Below the pieces are notes generated by a model, which saw nothing but the letters and a program-made list of their open reading frames with translations, did not search any database and was not told where the DNA came from. Shown piece after piece: positions 51,734-59,067 of a DNA stretch of 64,000 nt. The first letter of the stretch is position 1. Every line of letters starts with the position of its first letter. The DNA is taken from assembly GCF_002264395.1 (NCBI RefSeq), contig NZ_NFVA01000019.1, positions 16,025 through 80,024 on the forward strand, written 5' to 3'. The translations under genes and the position numbers were made by a program. Source of the stretch: Paenibacillus sp. VTT E-133291. Lineage in GTDB: Bacteria > Bacillota > Bacilli > Paenibacillales > Paenibacillaceae.

Positions 51734-52957
51734 ATGAGACTAAACAGCGGCACCCCCCCATGGAGAAACACTTTACAAGACCCTCCAACTTATCCTGTGC
51801 TAGAGGATATCGTTCACTGTGATTGCCTAATTGTAGGCGCTGGAATGGGTGGAGCAATGGCTTCTTATCGCCTGTCGTTAAGCGGAGCTGAGACTGTTCT
51901 GATCGAAAAAAGAAGAGTCGGAAGCGGAAGCTCACATGCCAATACTGGTTTACTGCAGATATCTAACGACAAATCGTTAACCTCATGCATGAACACGTTT
52001 GGAGAAAAGAGCGGCTTGCTCTTTTATCAGCTATGCCAAGCAGGGGTAAGAAATATTCTGGATCTGCCGGCCCAGCTCGATATCGATCCCCAGATTATTC
52101 CTCGCAGCAGCCTTTTATATGCCAGTACACCAGAGGATGTACCTGCTCTGCGAGAAGAATATGAGAATCTCGTTGCTCACGGATTCGATTCTGATTTCTG
52201 GGAGGAGGATAAAATTGCTTCGCTGTATTCTTTTTCTAAACCTGCTGCACTTTATTCACACAGTGATGCAGAAGCGAACCCTTTCCGGACAGTTCACAGC
52301 CTGATCGCTAAGGCAGTAATCAATGGTGTACACGTTTATGAGCAGACTGAGGCTAAACATTATGAGTTTACTAAAGATGGAGTAATCTGCCACACAGAGA
52401 ACGGACGTATTATTGCGAAGAAGGTTATTTTTGCAATGGGTTATGAAACGCAGGAGTTTAAAAAAGACCGAGGCGCTGAGCTGATCAATACGTATGCAGT
52501 GATGACCAAACCTTTGAAGGAATTCCCCAAGTGGCATGAGCGGAGCCTTCTCTGGGAAACCGCCCGACCGTATTTGTATTTTCGGACAACGCCGGAGGGA
52601 CGTATTATTGCAGGAGGTAAAGATGAACCGTTGACGGATCCAGAGCGCCGTGATGTCAGAGTGATTTCACAAAGTCAAAGGTTATTGGAAGAGCTGGAAG
52701 CTTTGTTTCCTGAAATCAAAGGCATTGAGATAGAATACTCCTGGGGTGCTGTATTCGGCTCTACGCGTGATGGGCTTCCTTATATCGGCCCTCATCCCAA
52801 GTTCCCTCATTGCTACTTCATCGAGGGTTATGGGGGCAATGGGACGGTGTACAGCATGATTGCTGCGGAGTTATTAACAGATACGATTGCGGGTAAACAT
52901 CGGCCGGAGCTTGATCTATTCTCATTGACACGAACTGCCAAACCTTCTCCTTCTTAA
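51734..52957 (+). CDS. FAD-dependent oxidoreductase, DAO family
   Basis: 407 residues. An N-terminal Rossmann dinucleotide motif, CLIVGAGMGGAMASYRL, is followed by VLIEKRRVGSGSSHANTGLL (flavin-binding). The C-terminal GAVFGSTRDGLPYIGPHP and GYGGNGTVYSMIAAELL complete the D-amino-acid-oxidase-type fold. There is no Rieske domain. ATG 51734 follows AAGGAG, 11 bases upstream; an earlier ATG at 51686 lacks a ribosome binding site. Substrate unknown, probably an amine or amino acid. Transcribed divergently from the coat genes. Confidence 0.85.
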   Translation: MRLNSGTPPWRNTLQDPPTYPVLEDIVHCDCLIVGAGMGGAMASYRLSLSGAETVLIEKRRVGSGSSHANTGLLQISNDKSLTSCMNTFGEKSGLLFYQLCQAGVRNILDLPAQLDIDPQIIPRSSLLYASTPEDVPALREEYENLVAHGFDSDFWEEDKIASLYSFSKPAALYSHSDAEANPFRTVHSLIAKAVINGVHVYEQTEAKHYEFTKDGVICHTENGRIIAKKVIFAMGYETQEFKKDRGAELINTYAVMTKPLKEFPKWHERSLLWETARPYLYFRTTPEGRIIAGGKDEPLTDPERRDVRVISQSQRLLEELEALFPEIKGIEIEYSWGAVFGSTRDGLPYIGPHPKFPHCYFIEGYGGNGTVYSMIAAELLTDTIAGKHRPELDLFSLTRTAKPSPS

Positions 52958-52990
52958 AAAACGGACGTGAATAAGCAGTATTGAGGTTTT

Positions 52991-53037
52991 AAAAAAAGCT
53001 TAGTCCTCTTATTAACAATAAGAGGACTAAGCTTTTT
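52991..53037. terminator. Bidirectional terminator between convergent genes
   Basis: AAGCTTAGTCCTCTTATT and its complement form an 18-bp stem with T or A runs on both sides. It serves the FAD enzyme gene (plus) and the zinc-ribbon gene (minus). Confidence 0.9.
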
Positions 53038-53047
53038 ATGAGGATGC

Positions 53048-53590
53048 TTATGCTTTATCGGTACTCAGATTACGTACGAGCTGAATACGGTCTTCTTGCG
53101 CTAGACTGTGCTGTACATGGAAGCACGAAGGGCACACATAAACATTAAGGGAGAATGGAGCTGTTAATACAGAGCCACCCAATGTAGCCGGTGAAGAAGG
53201 CTCGAAGCTGCCAACAAGCTGCTTACCCGCAAGGATAGTTAACTCATGGCATTGTGTACATTCCGGAGCTTCTTCCTGAATCGCTAGGATAGCCGATACA
53301 CGTTCTTCATACTTATTCAAATCATAATCGTCACCGAATTGGTTGAGCGTGTTGTAGATTGGAACTACGCTGTCTTTGTCGACGTCTCCCCAGAGATCAT
53401 CATCATTAATGACCTCTTGTTTAGGTTGTTCTACGACTTCTTCTTCCTCTTCTTCGATACCGTCTATCCCTACATTAACCGTACGGTATCCACTAAGTTC
53501 ATTGTTGCAGTGAGGACAATTTTCCTCGGGTCCGAATTCCTCGTCCCATACGATTTCAGTATGACACCAAGGGCACACAGTTGTTTCCAT
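53048..53590 (-). CDS. Zinc-ribbon protein, 180 residues
   Basis: N-terminal zinc ribbon with CPWC and CPHC (about 6-29), an acidic run of Glu (about 48-55), a middle region of unknown fold and a second ribbon-like pair, CTQC and CPSC (about 110-155). No catalytic motif is seen. GAAGGAGATT precedes ATG 53590; the in-frame start at 53608 lies in the ribosome binding site. Function unknown; metal-binding or nucleic-acid-binding is plausible. Confidence 0.8.
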   Translation of the reverse strand: METTVCPWCHTEIVWDEEFGPEENCPHCNNELSGYRTVNVGIDGIEEEEEEVVEQPKQEVINDDDLWGDVDKDSVVPIYNTLNQFGDDYDLNKYEERVSAILAIQEEAPECTQCHELTILAGKQLVGSFEPSSPATLGGSVLTAPFSLNVYVCPSCFHVQHSLAQEDRIQLVRNLSTDKA

Positions 53591-53623
53591 CTTAATAATC
53601 TCCTTCATACTTCACGTTTAAAT

Positions 53624-53704
53624 TTAGTTCATCATTAAATAAATAATACCGGCTGCTATAAAAGCAATAGCTGACACAAACAAAACTCGGGTAAGAATCT
53701 TCAT
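53624..53704 (-). CDS. Membrane microprotein, 26 residues
   Basis: ATG 53704 to TAA with a textbook AGGAGG 5 bases upstream. The peptide begins MKILTRVLFVSAIAF, continues IAAGIIYLMMN and is a single transmembrane helix with a positive N-terminus. It lies between the DUF350 gene and the zinc-ribbon gene, same strand. The strong ribosome binding site and clean hydrophobic frame support a genuine gene; no family is recognised. Confidence 0.7.
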   Translation of the reverse strand: MKILTRVLFVSAIAFIAAGIIYLMMN

Positions 53705-53804
53705 GAAATCCTCCTAATACCCCACAAAGTGGAGCTGCTCATTTCAAAGCTTGTCCAGCTTCATCTGGAATCCTTTGTAGGGAGGTGCAAAACTTTCTAT
53801 TTTC

Positions 53805-54224
53805 TTAAAATATAGCTGCACCAATCACATAAGACAACGAAACCGAGATCAGCATCGCTATTAGCCCAACAGCACGGTTATCTGCAGCGATCTCCTCATC
53901 AATAGAGAACACTGGAGTCAGGAATTCAAATAAAAAATAGGCAAGCAGCAGCAGCAAAAAACCGACGACCGACCACTTCATCGTCTCATAAATCGAAACA
54001 CCTGATTCAATGCTGAAACGCAGTACGTTGCAAATTCCGAAGATTTTGCCACCAGTAGCCATGGCTACTGCCAAGTTCCCCTTGCGAATTTCTTCCCAGC
54101 AATTATATTTCGTTACCATTTCAAAAATAGACAGAAATACAACAAGCCCAAGAATTGCTACTGCAAAGTAGCCAAGCAAGGCACCTAGCGGATGACCCAG
54201 CAAAAGATCAATATCTCCTTGCAC
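53805..54224 (-). CDS. yshE: DUF350 (UPF0719) membrane protein, YshE-like
   Basis: 139 residues with four hydrophobic helices and the family pattern of an internal repeat (ALLGYFAVAILGLVVFLSIF and VVGFLLLLLAYFLFEFL). The GTG start at 54224 has AAGGGG upstream. It lies 31 bases after mutS2, the same order as mutS2-yshE in Bacillus subtilis. Function unknown. Confidence 0.85.
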   Translation of the reverse strand: MQGDIDLLLGHPLGALLGYFAVAILGLVVFLSIFEMVTKYNCWEEIRKGNLAVAMATGGKIFGICNVLRFSIESGVSIYETMKWSVVGFLLLLLAYFLFEFLTPVFSIDEEIAADNRAVGLIAMLISVSLSYVIGAAIF

Positions 54225-54255
54225 ACTTTCCCCTTCTTTCTGCCGGGCAATCCCG

Positions 54256-56622
54256 CTATTGCAGCTCAGCCACGGTTACGCCTGCGCCGCCTTCATTATA
54301 ATTTCCAAGCCTATAGCTCTTAACATGTCTGTGTTTACGCAAATATTCTTGAATTCCTGTGCGGAGCACACCTGTCCCTTTACCATGAATAATAGAAATT
54401 TGGCCCAGATTTCCTAAGAAGGCTTCATCAATAAAACGATCCGTCTCCATAATCGCTTCTTCCAAATTCGTACCTCGCAAATCCAGTTCTCTGCGAATGT
54501 TCTCATCACGGGAGCGTTTAACGGTTGTCGCCTGCCGAAGAGGCGTTGGTACAGAGGCTGCTTTCGAAGAGAGCAGTTCCAAATCATCCAGGCTTACCTT
54601 CATCTTCATGATCCCAAACTGCACTACAGCCTCTTTAGAGCCGCTTAATTCCACTACAAAACCTTTTTGGTTTAAGCTATCTACCTTCACTTCATCACCA
54701 GGACCAATCGTCCGCGGAGCCTTAGCAGGCTTACGAGTAGCAGCTTTCTTACGCGGTGAAGGTTCCGCTTCGTCTAAACGTCTCCGTGCTTCAATCAGCT
54801 TATGCTCTTTGACTGAAGCGCCTTCTTCCATAGCTAAGCGGCGTAAATCACTGATGATTTCTTCCGCTTCTTTACGCGCTTTCTCCAAGATTGCACTGGC
54901 ATCTTTCTCCGCTTTCTCCAGCCGTTTGTCCCGTTGGCTTTCCAGCTTCTCCAGCTCTTGTTGTTGTCTGCTGCGTAGTTCTTCTACTTCACGGCGGATG
55001 CTCTCTGCCCGTTCATGTTCTTGTTCCGCTCCAAGTCGATTCTCTTCGAGAGAGGCAATCATATGCTCAACACGCAGATCCTCTTCCTTCACTTCGCCAC
55101 GCGCATGCTCCAGAATCGCACCTGGCAGACCTAATCGCTCTGCAATTGCAAAGGCGTTGCTTCGTCCAGGAACACCAATCAGCAGGCGGTAGGTAGGGCT
55201 GAGACTTTGAACATCGAACTCCATGCTGGCATTGATGACCCCTTTACGCTCATAAGCATAAGCTTTCAGTTCACTATAATGCGTGGTAGCGACCATACGG
55301 CATTCTATCCGGTGAATATGCTCCAGAATGGCAATTGCCAGCGCGGAACCTTCTGCCGGATCCGTACCTGCGCCCACTTCATCAAGCAGAATTAGACTCT
55401 TAGGAGTCATTCTCCGCAGAATGGAAATGATATTCGTCATATGGCTGGAGAATGTACTCAGACTCTGCTCAATACTCTGTTCATCCCCAATATCTGCATA
55501 AATGGCATCAAACACACACATTTGACTGCCTTCTTCTGCAGGGATGAACAAACCAGACATCGACATGAGACTCAACAATCCAATCGTCTTGAGTGTAACG
55601 GTTTTACCACCCGTATTCGGTCCGGTTACAATAATCGAGCTGTATTGGTTGCCCAGCTCCACATCCAGTGGAACCACATGCTCCGCAGGAATAAGCGGAT
55701 GGCGTCCTTTGCGCAGCTTCAAATACCCGCGATCGTTCATACGAGGCTGCGTAGCCTTCATATCTCGGGCAAGACGCGCCTTGGAGAAGGTAAAGTCAAG
55801 CTCGCCAAGAATATCGATATCATAGGTCATTTCTTCGGCTATATCAGCTACAAGTGCTGTCAACCTATGCAATATGATCTCGATCTCCCGTTCTTCACGC
55901 AGCCGTGTTTCACGCAGCTTATTATTCATCGCGACAATAGACTCAGGCTCGATAAATAAAGTAGCCCCTGATCCGGACTGATCATGTACTATACCACCGA
56001 AATGCGCACGATACTCCGCTTTTACTGGAATAACAAACCGATCTCCACGAATGGTTACCAGCTGATCCTGCAGCATCTTAGCAACGGAAGAAGAACGAAT
56101 CATAGAATCCAGCTTCTCACGAATCCGGGTCTCCCCTCCGCGTAATTCACGGCGAATCGTAGCCAGTTCAGAACTAGCTGTATCAAGCACATCTGCGTTC
56201 TCGTCTATACATAAACGGATGGCATCTTCTACATGTTTTTGCTCCGATAAAACATCGCTGAGTGAAAATAGGAATTCTATCTTTTCCTCCTCATGCATAG
56301 CTGCCAGGAATCGTTTGACTCTTCTTGCGCCACCAATGGTAGTTCCCACTGCCAGCAGTTCAGTTGTTCCCAACATTCCACCTATAGAGGCACGTTTTAG
56401 TGCTGCTCGAATATCGCTTATCCCGCCGAATGAAGGAATACCCTTCAGACGATCTACATTAGCCGCTTCATCCGTGGCTTGAAGTAGCTTCTTCACACCT
56501 TCAAAATCACCGGATGGTCTTAGTTGCTCCGCAGTCAATCGTCCCATTGAGGTTTGCGTATATTGCATTAATTTATTTAAAATCTTGCGATATTCAAGCG
56601 TATGCAAAATTTTGTCGTCCAA
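54256..56622 (-). CDS. mutS2: Endonuclease/ribosome-rescue ATPase MutS2
   Basis: 788 residues. The MutS core has GPNTGGKTVTLK (Walker A, near residue 335), LILLDEVGAGTDPAEG (Walker B), and STFSSHM and ATTHYSEL. A long coiled-coil clamp (about 515-625), a KOW-like segment and the C-terminal Smr domain (LDLRG near 715, HGKGTGVLR near 755) follow. MutS2 lacks the mismatch-recognition domain and acts in suppression of recombination or rescue of collided ribosomes. It starts at TTG (56622) after AAGGGAG. Confidence 0.96.
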   Translation of the reverse strand: MDDKILHTLEYRKILNKLMQYTQTSMGRLTAEQLRPSGDFEGVKKLLQATDEAANVDRLKGIPSFGGISDIRAALKRASIGGMLGTTELLAVGTTIGGARRVKRFLAAMHEEEKIEFLFSLSDVLSEQKHVEDAIRLCIDENADVLDTASSELATIRRELRGGETRIREKLDSMIRSSSVAKMLQDQLVTIRGDRFVIPVKAEYRAHFGGIVHDQSGSGATLFIEPESIVAMNNKLRETRLREEREIEIILHRLTALVADIAEEMTYDIDILGELDFTFSKARLARDMKATQPRMNDRGYLKLRKGRHPLIPAEHVVPLDVELGNQYSSIIVTGPNTGGKTVTLKTIGLLSLMSMSGLFIPAEEGSQMCVFDAIYADIGDEQSIEQSLSTFSSHMTNIISILRRMTPKSLILLDEVGAGTDPAEGSALAIAILEHIHRIECRMVATTHYSELKAYAYERKGVINASMEFDVQSLSPTYRLLIGVPGRSNAFAIAERLGLPGAILEHARGEVKEEDLRVEHMIASLEENRLGAEQEHERAESIRREVEELRSRQQQELEKLESQRDKRLEKAEKDASAILEKARKEAEEIISDLRRLAMEEGASVKEHKLIEARRRLDEAEPSPRKKAATRKPAKAPRTIGPGDEVKVDSLNQKGFVVELSGSKEAVVQFGIMKMKVSLDDLELLSSKAASVPTPLRQATTVKRSRDENIRRELDLRGTNLEEAIMETDRFIDEAFLGNLGQISIIHGKGTGVLRTGIQEYLRKHRHVKSYRLGNYNEGGAGVTVAELQ

Positions 56623-56772
56623 TTACAGTCACAGCTCCCTTCATAGATGTTTCCATTATACAGAATTCAAGCCAATTTCGCTATTTGGTATCGGTTAAAG
56701 CATAAAAACAAGCATTAAGGTCACAATAAGAACTGCACATATCCTTAGCTTGGGCCAAAGGAGGTTAGTACA

Positions 56773-57120
56773 GTGAATTTCTTGAGTCATGTGGGTCGTT
56801 TTATTGTAGCAGCGCTTGTTCTGATGGTTGTTGGTTGGATTGTTCCACAGTTCACGATTGGTGGCTTCTGGAGCGCTCTAATCCTTGCACTGGTGATTGC
56901 GTTACTCGGCTGGGTTGTCGAAGGAATCTTCGGCAAAAAAGCAACGCCCTTCGGGCGCGGTATCGTCGGTTTCATCGTTAGTGCATTAGTTATCTGGGTC
57001 GCTCAATTCGTAGTGAGTGGAGTCAGCGTTTCCATTCTAGGAGCTATCCTGGCGGCATTGGTCATCGGTATTGTCGATTTGTTTTTGCCGGTATCCACGC
57101 CGTTTGAGGCAGCAAAGTAA
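56773..57120 (+). CDS. Phage-holin-4-like membrane protein, YvlD family
   Basis: 115 residues with four hydrophobic helices and the GxxxPxFxIxGFWxAL pattern (VPQFTIGGFWSALILALVI) of Bacillus YvlD-type proteins. Such proteins are found with envelope-stress genes, but their function is unclear; holin is only a family name here. GTG start at 56773 with AAAGGAGG upstream. Single plus-strand gene. Confidence 0.85.
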   Translation: MNFLSHVGRFIVAALVLMVVGWIVPQFTIGGFWSALILALVIALLGWVVEGIFGKKATPFGRGIVGFIVSALVIWVAQFVVSGVSVSILGAILAALVIGIVDLFLPVSTPFEAAK

Positions 57121-57133
57121 CCAAAGCTATTCA

Positions 57134-57191
57134 CAACACAGAACCCCTATTTCCGGTTCTTTTCCGGTAATAAGGGTTCTGTGTTGTTTTT
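57134..57191. terminator. Terminator between the yvlD-like and diguanylate cyclase genes
   Basis: AACACAGAACCC and GGGTTCTGTGTT form a 12-bp stem followed on the plus strand by GTTTTT. It probably also serves the convergent gene, whose stop lies at 57190. Confidence 0.8.
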
Positions 57192-58257
57192 ATCCATATG
57201 ACACAATCTCCGCTTCATGACGCTCAGCACAATTGACCACTCTGTTCTTGCCTTTCTTTTTAGCGGTATAGAGCGCTTTATCCGTTTTACGAAAAAGAAG
57301 CTCTTTCCCATCCCCAAGCTGATAATTACAAATTCCAATGCTGACGGTAATCGGCTTATTCCCAGCCTGCAAATGCTCGATTTGAGCAATATTGATCCGT
57401 AATTTCTCTACCGCCTCGTAAGACTCTGAAAAACTTTTGTCTGTAAAAATTACTGCAAACTCTTCACCGCCATATCTGGCCGCAAAATCATTTAACTCAA
57501 TCATACCGCCAACCTTGTCCGCAATTACCTTAAGAACAAGATCCCCAACCCTGTGTCCGTAGGTATCATTAACTTGCTTGAAGTTATCTATATCGAAAAG
57601 AGCCAGCTGCAGTTGAAGGTTGTTGCTTTCACATTGCTCCAATAATGAATCTAAATATTCATGAAAGGTTTTATGATTATATAGTCCAGTGAGTGCATCT
57701 ATCTTCAGCAGCTTATCCGAAATCGCCCTCTCCACCATTAGATCTTGGCCTTCCTTCGTTAATCTCTCCAGATTTACACGCGCTTCCCGCGCACGAATAA
57801 TTACAGCCAGAGCCATCCCTACAAATATTATAAATACACACTCTACCATTAAGAATTCAAGCAGTGGTTTATGTAGGAATGGCCGTTCCAACCCGAAATA
57901 TACCCCCGCATAAAACACAATACTAAATAGTCCCATTAGATACAGGAGCTTACGATCAAAATAAATAAGAGCGACCATAATCGGCATCATGAGCGTCATC
58001 TGAGCACCATCGATAAAAGGCTCTAATACAAAATACATAAGGTAGGACACTAAAAAACCACAACTAACCACCCCATATTTAGGGGATTGTTTATTATAAC
58101 GAAGCCACAGCTCCGCAGTAAACATAAGGGCTACAATTAGTAAATTACAGGCTATAAATAAGTGCCATAGATTCGTGTCCATGGTTGTTTTTATTTGAAG
58201 CCGGTTAATATTCGACAAAAACAGCAACTGTGAGATTAATAAAAGAATAACTACCAT
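57190..58257 (-). CDS. Membrane-bound diguanylate cyclase (GGDEF)
   Basis: 355 residues. Five to six hydrophobic helices occupy about 1-150. The GGDEF domain (about 190-345) has the variant active-site motif ARYGGEEFAVIF and FDIDNFKQVNDTYGH upstream, so cyclase activity (two GTP to c-di-GMP) is expected. An RxxD inhibitory site is not obvious. ATG 58257 follows AAAAGG. The input domain resembles a 7TM-type sensor and the signal is unknown. Confidence 0.92.
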   Translation of the reverse strand: MVVILLLISQLLFLSNINRLQIKTTMDTNLWHLFIACNLLIVALMFTAELWLRYNKQSPKYGVVSCGFLVSYLMYFVLEPFIDGAQMTLMMPIMVALIYFDRKLLYLMGLFSIVFYAGVYFGLERPFLHKPLLEFLMVECVFIIFVGMALAVIIRAREARVNLERLTKEGQDLMVERAISDKLLKIDALTGLYNHKTFHEYLDSLLEQCESNNLQLQLALFDIDNFKQVNDTYGHRVGDLVLKVIADKVGGMIELNDFAARYGGEEFAVIFTDKSFSESYEAVEKLRINIAQIEHLQAGNKPITVSIGICNYQLGDGKELLFRKTDKALYTAKKKGKNRVVNCAERHEAEIVSYG

Positions 58258-58456
58258 CCAATAACCTTTTAAAATTCTACGGTGCCAAACCTCCGTATTT
58301 AGCGCATCGTTAGTACTTGAAATATGTATCCCCTACTTTTGTACGTTAATGTAATAGCTTTCATTATAATAAATTTTAGTTATATTTTCATCATTTATTT
58401 GCAATTTACGACAAAGTTTGAACAGTCTCCCTTGTTCACGGATTTTTCACATTTAA

Positions 58457-58470
58457 TCAAAGCGCTTACT
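58457..58470 (+). promoter_or_regulatory. cre-like (CcpA) sequence upstream of the cupredoxin gene
   Basis: TCAAAGCGCTTACT resembles the catabolite-response consensus TGNAAGCGNTTNCA with a few mismatches. It lies 13 bases before a TATGAT -10-like sequence (58483-58488), overlapping the -35 position. No other gene or element is seen in 58258-58546. Confidence 0.3.
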
Positions 58471-58546
58471 TAAATTTTAAGTTATGATGTCTACATAATT
58501 GTCACATTTTCACTATGCTTGGACTTCTTGGGAGGAGGTTTGGATC

Positions 58547-58927
58547 ATTAAAAAATTTGCAATTCTACTTTCAATTGTGTTTGTTATAGCACTTACAGCC
58601 TGTGGAAACAACAATGATAGTGCTGCTGGCAAAGCTAACACATCGGAGCCAGAGATCGAGGCAGAAACAGAACTTATAATTACAGCTACGAATTACAGCT
58701 TTGATCAGGAAGAATATCATCTAAAAAAAGGTGTGCCCGTCAAAATTATTTTTAAAAACGATAGCGGCAATCACGGCATCCTTATCCCTGAATTCGAACT
58801 CCAGCTTAATAGCAAAAAGTCCTCGAAAGTAATTGTTCCAGAGGAAGCCGGCACATTCGAAATGACCTGTTCGATTATGTGCGGTTCCGGACATAGCGGC
58901 ATGAACGCAAAAATCATTGTGGACTAG
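58547..58927 (+). CDS. Cupredoxin-fold lipoprotein with CuA-type site (cytochrome oxidase subunit II-like)
   Basis: About 126 residues. A signal peptide with lipobox LTAC (Cys19) leads to a cupredoxin domain. The copper motif CSIMCGSGHSGM (Cys-x3-Cys-x3-His-x2-Met) is the CuA site pattern, with a second His in GNHGILI. The start is unusual: GGAGGAGG at 58531-58538 is followed 8 bases later by ATT (58547), then AAA AAA TTT, giving a normal Lys-rich signal peptide. The upstream in-frame TTG at 58499 would add 16 non-signal residues and lacks a ribosome binding site. ATC at 58544 is also possible. Probably an extracellular electron carrier or copper protein; no oxidase subunit I is beside it. 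Confidence 0.8.
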   Translation: MKKFAILLSIVFVIALTACGNNNDSAAGKANTSEPEIEAETELIITATNYSFDQEEYHLKKGVPVKIIFKNDSGNHGILIPEFELQLNSKKSSKVIVPEEAGTFEMTCSIMCGSGHSGMNAKIIVD

Positions 58928-58937
58928 ATAAATCATT

Positions 58938-58983
58938 AAATAGCCGATCGTTAGGGAATTGCCCTGACGATCGGCTATTTATT
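58938..58983 (+). terminator. Rho-independent terminator of the cupredoxin gene
   Basis: Plus-strand AAATAGCCGATCGTTAGGG and CCCTGACGATCGGCTATTT form an almost perfect 19-bp stem, followed by ATTTA. Confidence 0.8.
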
Positions 58984-58998
58984 TACCCTAAATCATTG

Positions 58999-59050
58999 AC
59001 AAACAGGGCTGACCTGAAATAGATCTCTCTACACATCAGGTACAGCCCTC
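58999..59050 (-). terminator. Probable terminator of the zapA-like gene
   Basis: Minus-strand AGGGCTGTACCTGA and TCAGGTCAGCCCT, followed by GTTTGTC. The T run is weak. Confidence 0.55.
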
Positions 59051-59067
59051 TTTCTTGCATCCGACAT

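Noticed and set aside
54497..55192. Plus-strand Ser/Arg-rich frame of 231 codons opposite mutS2
   Set aside because: It lies entirely within mutS2, has Ser-run composition typical of an antisense shadow, and no ribosome binding site.
58499..58546. TTG start for the cupredoxin gene
   Set aside because: It has no ribosome binding site and would place non-signal residues before a normal lipoprotein signal peptide.
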